A stretch of DNA of 33,225 bases from Thermoflexales bacterium (GCA_025056965.1 JANWVF010000012.1:1-33225), one strand, 5' to 3'; positions 1-9,207 are shown, counted from the first letter of the stretch. A program made the numbers and translations. The notes: generated by a model from the letters alone, not told the origin.

Positions 1-1
1 A

Positions 2-1189
2 GCGATCCACCCCGGCACGCTGATGGGTGTGCCTCTCGGCTTCGTTGGAATCCGCGTGGGTGGCGTCGGGGCGACCGGCACTGGCTACGCCGACGGCCTG
101 CGCGTGGGCGTGGGCAACCAGATCACGCTGTTTGACTTCGAGGCATCTCCTCCAACCACCATCACGCTGGTTGCTCACCCAACGACGACCGTCGTGGGCA
201 GCAGCGCGATACTGACCTCGACCGTGCTGATCGGCACGGGTGACCCGGCCTCCGACGGCACGGTGGTCACCTTTACGACCAACCTGGGCAGCGTCTCGCC
301 AGTCACAGCGACAACTATAGGGGGCGTTGTGACGGCGACGCTGAGCTCGACGACGGCGGGGGTAGCGACGGTGACGGCGACGGTGGGCAGCCTGAGCGCC
401 ATGGCGCAGGTGACCTTCACGCCGGGCGCACCGTTCACGCTGACGCTGACGCTCTCGCCGAGCATTATCTTTGCCAACGGCATCAGCCAGAGCACAGCAG
501 TCGCGACGGTCACCGATCAATACGGCAACCCCGTGCCGGGCGTAGCGGTGCAGTTCCTGGCCGGCATAGGCGCGTTTAGCCCGACCAGCGGCAACACCGG
601 CGCAGGCGGCAGCGTGACGGTCGCGCTGACCTCGCTGGTTCCGGCCATCGAGAATGTGTTTGCCGTAGTCAGCGGCGTGGGCTTTGCCTCGGCGCAGGCG
701 ACCTACGTGAACTTGCCGGCCTCGCTCGCGCCGCTTACCAGCACTCTGGGCACGGTGACGCAGACGCTGGACGTCGTGCGCAAAGGTGATTTGATCACCT
801 ACACGATCAGGATGACCAACACCGGCGCCGCCCAGATCAACAACGTGCTGATCTTCGCGCCGATTCCAAGCGGCACGACGTATGTAGCCGGTTCAGCCAG
901 CGGCGGCAATTACAGCGGCAGCAGCAGCGCAATGTTCTTGTCCGGAGCGACAGGCCCAGCTTCTACGCTCGGGCCAAGCGCTGTGCTGAACGCCGTCACC
1001 TGGGCCGGTAACTTGCCAGGCGGTGCGTCCCACACGCTTAGCTACGTGGTGCAGGTCCAAATCCTAGAAGGTCAGGTCGTGAACCAGCCCAAGGTCTTCG
1101 TGGACAACACCGACACCGGCATCAACCTGGCAAGCACAGTGGACGTTGTAGCGCGCAAGATATATATGCCCTACGTGCGTCGTCAGTAA
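2..1189 (+). CDS. Secreted/surface Ig-like protein (Big-1 and DUF11 domains), 5' end outside window
   Basis: The frame is open to the left edge, so this is the 3' part of a longer gene; an internal ATG lies at 23. From that ATG, residues ~44-130 form an invasin/Big-1-like Ig domain (Thr/Val-rich, ending in a TVGSLSAMAQVTF stretch) and ~140-228 form a second one with the typical DQYGNPVPGV turn. Residues ~240-372 resemble a DUF11 (conserved repeat) domain: TYTIRMTNTG, then PIPSGTTYV. The C-terminus is VVARKIYMPYVRRQ, a basic/aromatic tail of the kind I recall on Chloroflexota exported proteins. Such proteins are extracellular adhesion or cell-envelope structures. No LPXTG motif or C-terminal membrane helix is visible. 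The downstream gene is convergent. The domain type is fairly certain; the biological role is not. Confidence 0.8.
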   Translation, partial: AIHPGTLMGVPLGFVGIRVGGVGATGTGYADGLRVGVGNQITLFDFEASPPTTITLVAHPTTTVVGSSAILTSTVLIGTGDPASDGTVVTFTTNLGSVSPVTATTIGGVVTATLSSTTAGVATVTATVGSLSAMAQVTFTPGAPFTLTLTLSPSIIFANGISQSTAVATVTDQYGNPVPGVAVQFLAGIGAFSPTSGNTGAGGSVTVALTSLVPAIENVFAVVSGVGFASAQATYVNLPASLAPLTSTLGTVTQTLDVVRKGDLITYTIRMTNTGAAQINNVLIFAPIPSGTTYVAGSASGGNYSGSSSAMFLSGATGPASTLGPSAVLNAVTWAGNLPGGASHTLSYVVQVQILEGQVVNQPKVFVDNTDTGINLASTVDVVARKIYMPYVRRQ

Positions 1190-1203
1190 GCAATCGTCAT
1201 CTC

Positions 1204-1257
1204 CTGCGCAGGCGGGAGTCTAGCCTCGCCATGAGCGTGGACTCCCGCCGTGCGCAG
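1204..1257. terminator. Long inverted repeat between convergent genes
   Basis: Left arm 1204-1220 and right arm 1240-1257 pair over 17 bp with a single bulged G at 1250, around a 19-nt loop. It sits 15 nt after the stop of the Ig-like gene and before the convergent phoU 3' end. There is no T tract on either side, so it may be a factor-assisted terminator or an mRNA 3' stabiliser serving both strands. Confidence 0.5.
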
Positions 1258-1342
1258 GGATGATGCACCAGGCGAGTCCAACCGTCCGGCGGCATACCCG
1301 ACGGGCGCGTTGAGCCCGGGGATGGGCGAGGCGTCTAGCGGA

Positions 1343-2041
1343 TCATGCGCCCGTGACGCGATCGGTCGGCTCTTCTTGCGGCACCTGGTTGCCGAGCAGA
1401 CCTTCCACGGCGAAGATTGCGCGCTCGCAGAGGTTCACTGCGCGGTCGCCGATGCGCTCGAGGTTGTGCGCTACCCAGAGCAAGTAGGTTGCGTCGGGCA
1501 CCGCAGCCGGGTCTTGCATCATATAGGTCAGCAACACGCGCAGCGACTGCACATACATCGCGTCTAGCGCGTCGTCCTGCGCCATGATGCGATGGGCTAG
1601 CGCAACGTTGCCCTCGACGAATGCAGCGAAGCCCTGGCGCAACATGTCGCAGGCATTCGCTTTCATGCGAGGGATATCTACTAAAGTCTGCAGAGCCGGC
1701 TGATCCCCTAGGCGCAGAGCGATGTTGGCAATGCCTGCAGCGTGGTCGGCCATGCGCTCCAGCTCGCCGGCGACGTGAATGGCGGCTATGATGAGGCGCA
1801 GGTCATGCGCCGTAGGCTGCTGCGTAGCAATCGTGAGCTGGCACAGTTCCTCGACTTTATAGCGCAATGCGTTAATCGGCTGATCCAGCTCGACGACGCG
1901 ATGGGCAAGCAGCACATTGCGTTCCTGAAGTGCCCGCACTGCGCCTTCGATCTGCTCCTCCACTCGACCGGCGATCCGGCGCAGTTCAAAGATGATCGCG
2001 CTTATATTACGATCGAGTGTCGTGCGGGTGGAGTGGGGCAT
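1343..2041 (-). CDS. phoU: Phosphate transport regulator PhoU
   Basis: 232 residues, the usual PhoU length. The sequence shows the duplicated three-helix PhoU pattern: first half with LERMADHAAGIANIA, second half with HNLERIGDRAVNLCE, the two metal-binding E/DxxxD helices of the family. PhoU is a cytoplasmic peripheral protein that links the Pst transporter to the PhoR/PhoB-type sensor and restrains phosphate uptake. It is the last gene of the pst cluster, 51 nt after pstB1, on the same strand, so it is probably co-transcribed. No clear Shine-Dalgarno precedes the ATG at 2041. No phoR/phoB is present in the window. Confidence 0.93.
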   Translation of the reverse strand: MPHSTRTTLDRNISAIIFELRRIAGRVEEQIEGAVRALQERNVLLAHRVVELDQPINALRYKVEELCQLTIATQQPTAHDLRLIIAAIHVAGELERMADHAAGIANIALRLGDQPALQTLVDIPRMKANACDMLRQGFAAFVEGNVALAHRIMAQDDALDAMYVQSLRVLLTYMMQDPAAVPDATYLLWVAHNLERIGDRAVNLCERAIFAVEGLLGNQVPQEEPTDRVTGA

Positions 2042-2092
2042 GATGGGTAGCCGACGGGAAGGCCTGAGGTAGAAGGCAGAAGCAGGCCTGTG

Positions 2093-2947
2093 TCAACCGA
2101 AACGACCTGATACGTAATCCTCGGTGCGCTTGTCCTTCGGCTTGGTGAAGATGGTCTCGGTATCGTCGTATTCGATCACCTCGCCCGATCGGTCGGGGCG
2201 CATCATCATCATGGCGGTGTAGTCGCTGACGCGCGCCGCTTGTTGCATGTTGTGCGTGACGATGACGATAGTATAGTTCTTCTTGAGTTCCACCATCAAT
2301 TCCTCGATCTTGAGGGTAGAGATGGGGTCGAGCGCCGAGCAAGGTTCGTCCATTAGAATCACCTCCGGCTCGACGGCGATGGCGCGCGCGATGCATAAGC
2401 GCTGCTGCTGCCCGCCGGAGAGCGACGTGCCGAGTTGCTTCAGCTTGTCCTTCACGTCATCCCAGACTGCTGCGCCCTTTAATGCCGCCTCTACTCGGTC
2501 GTCCAGCTCACTCTTAGGCATGCGTGGGTTGTAGAGCTTGATGCCGAAGGCGATGTTGTCGTAGATGCTCTTCGGAAAGGGATTCGGCTTCTGAAAGACC
2601 ATGCCGACGCGCCGACGAACTGCCACTGGATCTACATCCGGCGCATAGATATCCTCGCCGTCGAGCGTGACCCGGCCCTCGATGCGCGTGCCGAGCACGG
2701 TGTCGTTCATGCGATTGAACGTGCGCAGGAGCGTGCTCTTGCCGCAGCCGGATGGGCCGATGATGGCCGTGATCTTGTTTGCGTAGGCCCGGAAGTTTAC
2801 GTCGGCCAGCGCGCGGAACTCGCCGTAGTATAGAGAGAGATTCTCGGCGTTGAGCTTCGTCTCCAGCGCGGCCTGAGCATCGCTCGTGGCGCCGTCTTTG
2901 TCTGCTGCCTTGATGCTTTGGATGGAGATACTGCGGATCTGAGTCAT
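2093..2947 (-). CDS. pstB: Phosphate ABC transporter ATP-binding protein PstB (copy 1)
   Basis: 284 residues from the ATG at 2947 ([11 protein letters not shown]). The same frame stays open further upstream to 3079, but that part runs over the pstA 3' end and does not look like PstB. Walker A is GPSGCGKST, the signature is [14 protein letters not shown], Walker B is [13 protein letters not shown], with the switch His in [14 protein letters not shown]. The C-terminus [10 protein letters not shown] is diagnostic for PstB. The start lies 2 nt beyond the pstA stop, so translation is probably coupled; no independent Shine-Dalgarno is evident. The protein powers periplasmic phosphate import through PstC-PstA. 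A close paralogue is at 6527-7351: I count 76 of 89 identical residues over the C-terminal part. Confidence 0.95.
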   Translation of the reverse strand: MTQIRSISIQSIKAADKDGATSDAQAALETKLNAENLSLYYGEFRALADVNFRAYANKITAIIGPSGCGKSTLLRTFNRMNDTVLGTRIEGRVTLDGEDIYAPDVDPVAVRRRVGMVFQKPNPFPKSIYDNIAFGIKLYNPRMPKSELDDRVEAALKGAAVWDDVKDKLKQLGTSLSGGQQQRLCIARAIAVEPEVILMDEPCSALDPISTLKIEELMVELKKNYTIVIVTHNMQQAARVSDYTAMMMMRPDRSGEVIEYDDTETIFTKPKDKRTEDYVSGRFG

Positions 2948-2949
2948 GG

Positions 2950-4398
2950 CTACAACGACTTGCGCAGCCGATTGCGCATGATGATCGCGGTCAGGTTGAA
3001 CAGGAGAACGATGACGAGCAACACGACAATCGCTGCGGCAGAGATGTTCCGGAAGGTATCCGTGGGCAGGATGGCCCAACTGTAGATCTGCATCGGCAGA
3101 ACGGTGAAGCTCGAGAACAAGCCGCTGGGATCGGTCGTGATGAATGCTGCCGCACCGACGACGATGAGCGGCGCCGTCTCGCCGATGGCTCTAGAGATGC
3201 CCAAGATGACGCCGGTGAGGATGCTTGGAATGGCGACTGGCAGGACGTGATGCCACACCGTCTGCCACTTGGTCGCCCCCAGCGCCAAGCTGCCGTCGCG
3301 CAGGCTCTGTGGCACAGCGCGGATAGCCTCTTGAGTGTTGATGATGATGAGCGGCAGGATAAGCAGCGCCATCGTCATTGCTGCCGAGATGACCGTGCGA
3401 CCGTTTGGCGGGGGATCAGGCACACCGAATGCCCTGCCGCTGGTGAAGTCGCTGAGCGCGCGCACGAAGATGGCTACCCCCAGCATGCCGTAAATGATCG
3501 AAGGAACGCCGGCCAAGTTGTAGATGTTGGTCTGAATGATGCTGTTGATGCGGCTGCGCGTGGCGAACTCTTCCAGATAGATTCCTGCAGCAACCCCAAT
3601 CGGAACGGCGATCAGGATCGTGAAGAAGATGACGAGCACGGAGCCGATAATAGCGGTGCGAATGCCCGTCGTCTCGGGACGCGTTGTCAAGTCGGAGATG
3701 ATGAACTGAGGAGTCAACCACCAGTGGAATTCATATTCAGCGCCTGGATACTTCGCCTGTATCTCTTCTTCGATGGCCGAGCGATTGAACAGCGAGGGGA
3801 AGAGCGGCCAAGCTTTAACCACCGATTCGAGAAGTACCTCTGATTCGATCAGCTCGATGAGCTCTTCGCGGCTGCGCGACTCGAACGGTTTCTCCTCGTT
3901 GAGTTGATTAAACCGTGAATCGGTGATGTTATTGTCAAGCACCTCAATCAGCTCTTGGTTGGCGAGCGTCTCCAACGGACGCGCAGTCAGCGTCTCCACG
4001 TTGGGCACTTCGTTGTAGATGACGCCGATGAGGTCATCGAAGGTCATCTCCTCCAGCGTCATGCCGTAGTCGTTGGGAATATCGTCGAGTCGCTCGGCCG
4101 GGATGTTGTCTTTGGCGATCTGAAGAAGCTCTTCTTGGCTCAGCTCTTCGAGCGGAACTGCGGGCACAACGGTGAGCGGATCAATCTTGAAGCCGTAGAC
4201 GACCATGCCCCCTACTTTGTTCACTACATCGAGCAATAGGACCACCAGCGCCATGAGCGCGATGATCAACGAAATGAACAGGCTGGTCTGTCCGGCCAAC
4301 GCTGCGCGCTGGCGACGGCGGACGGAGGGATCGGCGATGATCAGCGCGGCTGTTTCCGCCGTCTGGGCTTGGGGAGATGCAGAAGATGAAGCAGCCAT
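2950..4398 (-). CDS. pstA: Phosphate ABC transporter permease PstA with large extra domain
   Basis: 482 residues from the ATG at 4398, far longer than the usual ~280-300. The ATG has GAGGTG 5 nt upstream and overlaps the pstC stop (TGATG), so it is preferred over the TTG at 4401. There is one N-terminal membrane helix (~residues 40-59). A ~175-residue hydrophilic acidic stretch follows, and then the normal BPD_transp_1 permease from ~245 on, with the EAA-type loop ([21 protein letters not shown]) and the PstA-like [14 protein letters not shown]. The acidic insert carries four degenerate copies of a [S/T/A]xx[E/D]L[L/I] helix about 30 residues apart. The topology implied is that the insert lies outside the membrane between helix 1 and helix 2. 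With PstC it forms the transmembrane channel for phosphate. Confidence 0.92.
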   Translation of the reverse strand: MAASSSASPQAQTAETAALIIADPSVRRRQRAALAGQTSLFISLIIALMALVVLLLDVVNKVGGMVVYGFKIDPLTVVPAVPLEELSQEELLQIAKDNIPAERLDDIPNDYGMTLEEMTFDDLIGVIYNEVPNVETLTARPLETLANQELIEVLDNNITDSRFNQLNEEKPFESRSREELIELIESEVLLESVVKAWPLFPSLFNRSAIEEEIQAKYPGAEYEFHWWLTPQFIISDLTTRPETTGIRTAIIGSVLVIFFTILIAVPIGVAAGIYLEEFATRSRINSIIQTNIYNLAGVPSIIYGMLGVAIFVRALSDFTSGRAFGVPDPPPNGRTVISAAMTMALLILPLIIINTQEAIRAVPQSLRDGSLALGATKWQTVWHHVLPVAIPSILTGVILGISRAIGETAPLIVVGAAAFITTDPSGLFSSFTVLPMQIYSWAILPTDTFRNISAAAIVVLLVIVLLFNLTAIIMRNRLRKSL

Positions 4399-5345
4399 CA
4401 ATACACCTCACGATAGCGCCGCACGATCCAGCGGCTAATCATGTTGAGCGTCAGCGTCATCACAAACAGCACCAAGCCAATCGCGAAGATGCTGGTGTAA
4501 TCAAGCGAGTCGAAGCTCAGGTCGCCGCTGCTGATGCGAGCCACATGGCCGGTCATCGTCTCGGCGGCTTTGAAGGGGTTGAAGATGAAGTTCGGCCCGG
4601 CGCCTGCGGCCAGCGCGACGATCATCGTCTCGCCGAAAGCACGTGAGATGCCGACGATGACTGCAGCGGCGATGCCGGAAACCGCTGCCGGGACGACCAC
4701 TCTAAAGCTGGTCTCTAGGCGCGTCGCACCCAACCCGAAGGATGCCTCGCGCAGCGCCCGTGGCACGGCGCTCAGCGCGTCCTCGCTCATCGAGGCGACG
4801 ATAGGCACGATCATGATGCCCATGACCAAGCCGGCCGAGGCCATGTTGTAGAACTCCACCGTGTCCTGGCCGAAGATGCTCTTGAGCAGCGGCGTCATGA
4901 ACGTGACGGCGAAGAAACCGTAGACCACAGTGGGAATGCCGGCCAGCAGCTCGAGGATCGGCTTGAGGTATCCGCGTGCCTTGGGCGAGGCATATTCGCT
5001 CAAGAAGATCGCCGCCGATAGTCCGATTGGCAGCGCGATCAACATCGCAATCAGGCTCGTAATGACTGTTGAAGTGGCCAGCGGCAAGATGCCCACGCGC
5101 CCAGACTCCGGAGCCCATACCGTGTCGGTGAAGAACTCAACGATGGATACCTCGGGCGTGGAGAAGAAGATGATTGCTTCGCTCAGAAGCACAATCACGA
5201 TGCCGATCGTAGTGAAGATGGAGATGAAGCCGGAGGTGAACAGGAAAGCCTTTATTACGCTCTCTCCCAGACGAGGGCGCTTCTTGAGGCTGACGCGCTC
5301 ACGGGATCGTGCCGATGTATCTGCTGACCGAGATAGAACAGCCAT
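4398..5345 (-). CDS. pstC: Phosphate ABC transporter permease PstC
   Basis: 315 residues from the ATG at 5345 (MAVLSRSAD). Alternative starts are the ATG at 5366 and a GTG at 5405; the GTG lies inside the 5368-5409 hairpin and is unlikely. None has a convincing Shine-Dalgarno. Six hydrophobic segments are visible, with the first helix ([21 protein letters not shown]) after a basic N-terminus, and the permease loop is [22 protein letters not shown]-like ([10 protein letters not shown]). The motif [17 protein letters not shown] is characteristic of PstC. The protein pairs with PstA as the inner-membrane channel. The gene follows pstS across the hairpin and overlaps the pstA start by one base. 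Confidence 0.9.
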   Translation of the reverse strand: MAVLSRSADTSARSRERVSLKKRPRLGESVIKAFLFTSGFISIFTTIGIVIVLLSEAIIFFSTPEVSIVEFFTDTVWAPESGRVGILPLATSTVITSLIAMLIALPIGLSAAIFLSEYASPKARGYLKPILELLAGIPTVVYGFFAVTFMTPLLKSIFGQDTVEFYNMASAGLVMGIMIVPIVASMSEDALSAVPRALREASFGLGATRLETSFRVVVPAAVSGIAAAVIVGISRAFGETMIVALAAGAGPNFIFNPFKAAETMTGHVARISSGDLSFDSLDYTSIFAIGLVLFVMTLTLNMISRWIVRRYREVY

Positions 5346-5367
5346 ACTGTTACAAGCTTGAATCATG

Positions 5368-5409
5368 AAGCGTGAGCAAGGGCGATTTGGGTCGCTCTTG
5401 CTCACGCTT
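5368..5409 (-). terminator. 18-bp hairpin between pstS and pstC (attenuator/processing element)
   Basis: Arms 5368-5385 and 5392-5409 pair over 18 bp with one G-T wobble-type mismatch and a 6-nt loop (5386-5391). The hairpin lies in the transcript between the pstS stop and the pstC start. No U tract follows. Such intercistronic stems commonly protect the 3' end of the binding-protein mRNA or partly terminate transcription, so that PstS is made in excess over the permease. Confidence 0.7.
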
Positions 5410-5431
5410 AGTCTAATTCAACGTGTAAGGG

Positions 5432-6406
5432 TTACCTCGTGGCGTTGACGAAGGCTTGACGCGCTTTCTCCAACTCGGCCTCGGGCGCCGGGAAGTAGCC
5501 TACGCCTCGGATGATCTTGTTCACGTTGGTGAGGTAGTAGTTCACGTAGGCCGCTACCTGCGGCTTGCTGCGCAGAATAGGCTCGGAGCTGATGATGAAG
5601 AGCGGGCGCGCGAACTTGTAGCGACCGCTAGCCACTGTGGCGGCATTGGGCGCGACGCCTTCATAGTTCACCGCCTTGAGCTTGCCCTTCTCCTCTTCAT
5701 AGTAGGCGTAACCGAAGTAGCCGATTGCATTGATGTCGGACTCCACACCTGCCACCAGCACGTTGTCATTCTCGCTGAGCTGAACGCCGGGCACCTGCGG
5801 AATGATGTTGCGGCGCTGGGCGGCCGGGAGGTTGCGGAACACCTGCTCGACGAAGTAGTCATAGGTGCCGCTGTCGGTGCCAGGGCTGAACAAGCGGATC
5901 GGCTGGTTCGGCCATGCCCGGTTGACGTCGCGCCAAGTCTTGGCCTGGCCAGAGAAGATCAACGCAACTTGGCTGTTGTTCAGGTTGCGCACCCAGGTGT
6001 TGCGCGGGTTCACCACGATGGTCAGCGCGTCAACGCCAACCTGGAATTGGATCGGCTTGCCGCCACCGGCAGGCTGGCAGGTGTCAATCTCACGCTGGGT
6101 CATAGCGCGGCTGGAGTTGGCCACGTCATATTCGCCGCGGCAGAAGCGCTGAATGCCTGCGCCTGAGCCAATCAGGTCAATGCTCACTTCGCCGGGGAAG
6201 CCATCGCGCTTGAAAGCTTCCACAACAGCGACGCTGAGCGGATACACCGTCGAGCTGCCGCCGGTCGTGATGTTGCCCGATAGCGTGCGCGGGTCAACAG
6301 GAGGCAGCCTGGTCTGGCCTGCGGCGCTGCCGACCATCGCCAAGGTGAGCGCAGCGGCCATGCCAACAGCCGGGATGACACGTTTAATTTGCGGTTTCAT
6401 GTTCAT
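5432..6406 (-). CDS. pstS: Phosphate-binding protein PstS
   Basis: 324 residues. The N-terminus has a Sec signal peptide: basic MNMKPQIKR, then a hydrophobic AVGMAAALTLAMVG, with a probable cleavage near SAAGQ and no lipobox Cys. The mature part shows the PstS ligand signature: ITTGGSSTVYPL near residue 46, then DLIGSGAGIQRFCRGEYDVANSSRAM, and SPGTDSGTYDYF, which supply the Ser/Thr/Asp/Arg phosphate ligands. It captures phosphate outside the membrane and delivers it to PstCA. AGGAG lies 10 nt before the ATG at 6406; a second in-frame ATG follows at 6400. pstS is the second gene of the operon here, after pstB2, with a 120-nt AT-rich gap that may hold its own promoter. Confidence 0.95.
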   Translation of the reverse strand: MNMKPQIKRVIPAVGMAAALTLAMVGSAAGQTRLPPVDPRTLSGNITTGGSSTVYPLSVAVVEAFKRDGFPGEVSIDLIGSGAGIQRFCRGEYDVANSSRAMTQREIDTCQPAGGGKPIQFQVGVDALTIVVNPRNTWVRNLNNSQVALIFSGQAKTWRDVNRAWPNQPIRLFSPGTDSGTYDYFVEQVFRNLPAAQRRNIIPQVPGVQLSENDNVLVAGVESDINAIGYFGYAYYEEEKGKLKAVNYEGVAPNAATVASGRYKFARPLFIISSEPILRSKPQVAAYVNYYLTNVNKIIRGVGYFPAPEAELEKARQAFVNATR

Positions 6407-6526
6407 ACTACTGTCTCTCCTTAAGTGGGATGTGCCCGCTTGAAAGGCGGACTAACTCAGGTCTGAAAACTAGACAAATCAGATTAAGTTGCCTTGAAGC
6501 TTGAGTTAAAAATAATTTAAGGCGAC
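6407..6526 (-). promoter_or_regulatory. AT-rich gap upstream of pstS, possible second operon promoter
   Basis: This 120-nt gap between pstB2 and pstS is strikingly AT-rich in its first half (6453-6522, with runs such as TTAAAAATAATTTAA), unlike the surrounding GC-rich coding DNA. That composition suits a promoter or a Pho-type operator. I could not recognise a convincing consensus box, so the assignment is tentative. Confidence 0.3.
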
Positions 6527-7351
6527 CTATCCGAAGCGACCTGTTACATAATCCTCGGTGCGCTTATCCCTGGGGTTGGTGAAGATGACGCTTGTGCGGT
6601 CAAACTCAATCACTTCGCCGGCGCGATCCGGGCGCATCATCATCATCGCCGTGTAGTCGCTCACGCGGGCGGCTTGCTGCATGTTGTGCGTGACGATCAC
6701 AATGGTGTAATCGCGCTTCAACTCCTGCATCAGGTCTTCGATCTTCAGCGTAGCGATTGGGTCCAGCGCCGAGCATGGCTCGTCCATCAAGATCACCTCG
6801 GGCTGAGTAGCGATGGCGCGCGCGATGCACAAGCGCTGCTGCTGGCCGCCGGAGAGCGCAGTGCCTAACTTGTGCAGTTTGTCCTTGACTTCATCCCACA
6901 GTGCCGCGCCGCGCAGGCTTCTCTCGACGATTTCGTCTGCTTCTGACTTGCTGAGGCGGCGCGTGAGTCGCACGCCGTAAAGCACGTTCTCGTAGATGCT
7001 CTTGGGGAAGGGGTTCGGCTTTTGGAAGACCATGCCGATGCGCCGGCGCACATCCACGGCGTCTACCTTCTTGTCATAGAGGTTAATCCCATGAAACTCA
7101 AGCAGGCCTTCGGCGCGTGCCTCAGGGATCAAGTCGTTCATGCGGTTGAATGCGCGCAAGAGCGTGCTCTTGCCGCATCCAGACGGCCCGATGAGCGCCG
7201 TGATCTTGTTGCGCTCGATGTCCATGTTTACGCCGTGTACGGCTTTGAAGTTGCCGTAGTAGATAAACAGGTCGCGTGCGCGCAGCACGATGTCACTCGC
7301 TTTCGCATGTGTGTTCGTCGTTGTCGGCGCTTCGGCTGTTGTCTGCGTCAT
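6527..7351 (-). CDS. pstB: Phosphate ABC transporter ATP-binding protein PstB (copy 2)
   Basis: 274 residues from the ATG at 7351 ([11 protein letters not shown]), which has AAGGA 8 nt upstream. A GTG at 7399 would add 16 unlikely residues. Walker A is GPSGCGKST, the signature [14 protein letters not shown], Walker [14 protein letters not shown], and the C-terminus [10 protein letters not shown]. It is the first gene of the operon, upstream of pstS, while the other pstB is second to last. The two proteins differ mainly in their N-terminal ~30 residues and in conservative positions, which suggests duplication within the lineage. It should drive phosphate import with PstC/PstA, either interchangeably with copy 1 or as a mixed dimer (inference). 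Confidence 0.94.
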   Translation of the reverse strand: MTQTTAEAPTTTNTHAKASDIVLRARDLFIYYGNFKAVHGVNMDIERNKITALIGPSGCGKSTLLRAFNRMNDLIPEARAEGLLEFHGINLYDKKVDAVDVRRRIGMVFQKPNPFPKSIYENVLYGVRLTRRLSKSEADEIVERSLRGAALWDEVKDKLHKLGTALSGGQQQRLCIARAIATQPEVILMDEPCSALDPIATLKIEDLMQELKRDYTIVIVTHNMQQAARVSDYTAMMMMRPDRAGEVIEFDRTSVIFTNPRDKRTEDYVTGRFG

Positions 7352-7493
7352 AAAGGCATCCTTGTCTTCGACCCCCACTGTGTGTGGCGGACAGTTCACA
7401 GATCGAAATCTTAATCAGGCGCTATCAAAACAGGAATTGGTTAAGAGACGTTTAAAAAATTTTTATCCGATCGGCCTTCAGCTTGCTAAAGGT

Positions 7494-7522
7494 TTTATGC
7501 GTGCGCCGGGTGAAGCTGTCAA
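7494..7522 (-). promoter_or_regulatory. Candidate promoter of the pst operon
   Basis: On the minus strand a perfect TTGACA (7522-7517) is followed after 17 nt by CATAAA (7499-7494). It sits just beyond the comM terminator and about 145 nt before the pstB2 start. The stretch 7451-7466 downstream is an AT-rich tract. The -10 match is only partial. Confidence 0.45.
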
Positions 7523-7536
7523 CCGACCGCCGTTGC

Positions 7537-7574
7537 AAAAATCAACGCGGTGGAAGGGGGTTCCACCGCGTTGA
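7537..7574 (-). terminator. Intrinsic terminator of comM
   Basis: A perfect 14-bp stem (7542-7555 with 7561-7574) and 5-nt loop, followed on the minus strand by five U residues (A tract 7537-7541 on the plus strand). It ends the comM transcript about 100 nt after its stop and separates it from the pst operon. Confidence 0.9.
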
Positions 7575-7674
7575 CCGTCCAAGAAGAGGTAGAGAAAGGA
7601 AGAAGCGCCTGACTCACATGCTGCTACGAAGAGTTTAAGAGGTCTTCAACGCATGCTCAAGCACATGTTAACGC

Positions 7675-9207
7675 CTACTCTTGTCTCCGCGGGCGATATT
7701 GCAGCGCCTCGGCTAGGTGCACCGTGGTAATGCGGTCGCTCTCGGCTAGGTCGGCAATAGTGCGCGCCAACTTAAGCACGCGGTGGAAGGCTCGTGCACT
7801 CATCTGTAACTGGCTCATCGCGGCCTTCATGAGGCTGCGTCCAGCGTCGTCCAACTCGCAGTAGCGCCGTAGGTCGCTCACGCCCATGTCGGCGTTGCAG
7901 GCCAAGGGTGTGCCTTTAAAGCGGTGCGCCTGTCGGTCACGAGCCGCCTGCACGCGTGCGCGAATGGCTGCCGATGATTCACCGGGGCGCAAGTCGCTGA
8001 GCTTGTCAAAGTTCACCCGCGTCACCTCTAAGTGGATGTCAATCCGGTCGAGCAGTGGGCCGCTGATCTTCTTCTGGTAGGCGCTGATCTGTGCCGGGGT
8101 GCAGGTGCACGGCTTGACGGGGTCGCCGTACCACCCGCATTTGCACGGGTTCATGGCCGCGATGAGCTGGAAGTTGGCCGGGAAGCAGAGCGCGCCGGAC
8201 ACGCGCGAGATGGTCACGACCTTATCTTCCATCGGCTGGCGCAGCACTTCCAGCGTGCGGGCGTCGAACTCCGGCAGTTCGTCCAGGAAGAGCACGCCGC
8301 GATGGGCGAGCGACACTTCACCCGGCCGAGGCAGTTTGCCGCCGCCGATCATGCCGGCGTGGCTGATCGTGTGGTGGGGCGCGCGGAACGGCCGCTGCCG
8401 GATGAGCGGCGTGTCGGGCGGCAGCAGGTCGGCTACGCTGTAGATGCGCGTGATGTCCAGCGCCTCCTCTAGCGTGAGCTCAGGCAAGATGCCCGGCAGT
8501 GCGCGCGCCAGCAGCGTCTTACCTGCGCCGGGCGAGCCAACCATCAACACGTTGTGTCCGCCGGCAGCGGCGACTTCCAGCGCGCGCTTGGCGACTTCTT
8601 GGCCTTTGATCTCGGCGAAGTCGGTCACCGGCGTCGGCGTGAAGTTCGTGGCTGCTATTTGAGTCGGCGGGCATGGAGCTGCCGTCTTGAGTTCGGTCGC
8701 CCCGCTGAGCCCGCCGACGAGCTGGGCGAGTGATTCGACGGCGATGACCTCTATCCCATTGATCAGCGATGCCTCGCATGCGTCGGCAGCCGGCACGAAG
8801 ATGCGGCGGAAACCCTGTTCGCGCGCGAAGGCCGTAGCCGGCAACACGCCGCGCACATGACGGACGGCGCCGTCCAGCGCCAACTCGCCGATCACCATCG
8901 CGCCGTCTAAGCAGCCCGGGTCAAGCTGTTCCGACGCCATCAGCAGGCCGAGCGCGATCGGCAGGTCATAGCTCGGGCCGATTTTCTTCAAGTCGGCCGG
9001 GGCGAGGTTGACCGTGACGCGGTTGGTGGGGAAGCGCAGGCCACTGTTGCGGATCGCGGCGCGCACGCGTTCGCCGCTTTCCTTCACCGCGGCATCGGGC
9101 AGGCCGACCAATGTAAAAGAGGCTAGGCCGCGTCCGCTGTCCACCTCGACCTCGACGACATGGCCCTCTAACCCGATGATTGCGCACGAATGCACTTTGG
9201 CTAGCAT
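7675..9207 (-). CDS. comM: YifB/ComM family Mg-chelatase-like AAA+ ATPase
   Basis: 510 residues from the ATG at 9207 (MLAKVHSCAIIGLEG), the standard family start and length; an upstream in-frame extension to 9243 looks spurious. Residues ~20-140 are the Lon-like N-terminal ChlI domain, ~197-400 the AAA+ core with Walker A GSPGAGKT (224-231) and Walker B GVLFLDELPEFD. A Cys-rich insert follows (MNPCKCGWYG, then PCTCTP), and the C-terminal Mg_chelatase_C helical domain ends the protein. In naturally competent bacteria ComM is a hexameric helicase that extends branch migration of incoming DNA during transformation. The gene is single and divergent from the SerB-like gene, 44 nt apart. A TATCAT box lies 12 nt upstream of the start. 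Confidence 0.95.
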   Translation of the reverse strand: MLAKVHSCAIIGLEGHVVEVEVDSGRGLASFTLVGLPDAAVKESGERVRAAIRNSGLRFPTNRVTVNLAPADLKKIGPSYDLPIALGLLMASEQLDPGCLDGAMVIGELALDGAVRHVRGVLPATAFAREQGFRRIFVPAADACEASLINGIEVIAVESLAQLVGGLSGATELKTAAPCPPTQIAATNFTPTPVTDFAEIKGQEVAKRALEVAAAGGHNVLMVGSPGAGKTLLARALPGILPELTLEEALDITRIYSVADLLPPDTPLIRQRPFRAPHHTISHAGMIGGGKLPRPGEVSLAHRGVLFLDELPEFDARTLEVLRQPMEDKVVTISRVSGALCFPANFQLIAAMNPCKCGWYGDPVKPCTCTPAQISAYQKKISGPLLDRIDIHLEVTRVNFDKLSDLRPGESSAAIRARVQAARDRQAHRFKGTPLACNADMGVSDLRRYCELDDAGRSLMKAAMSQLQMSARAFHRVLKLARTIADLAESDRITTVHLAEALQYRPRRQE

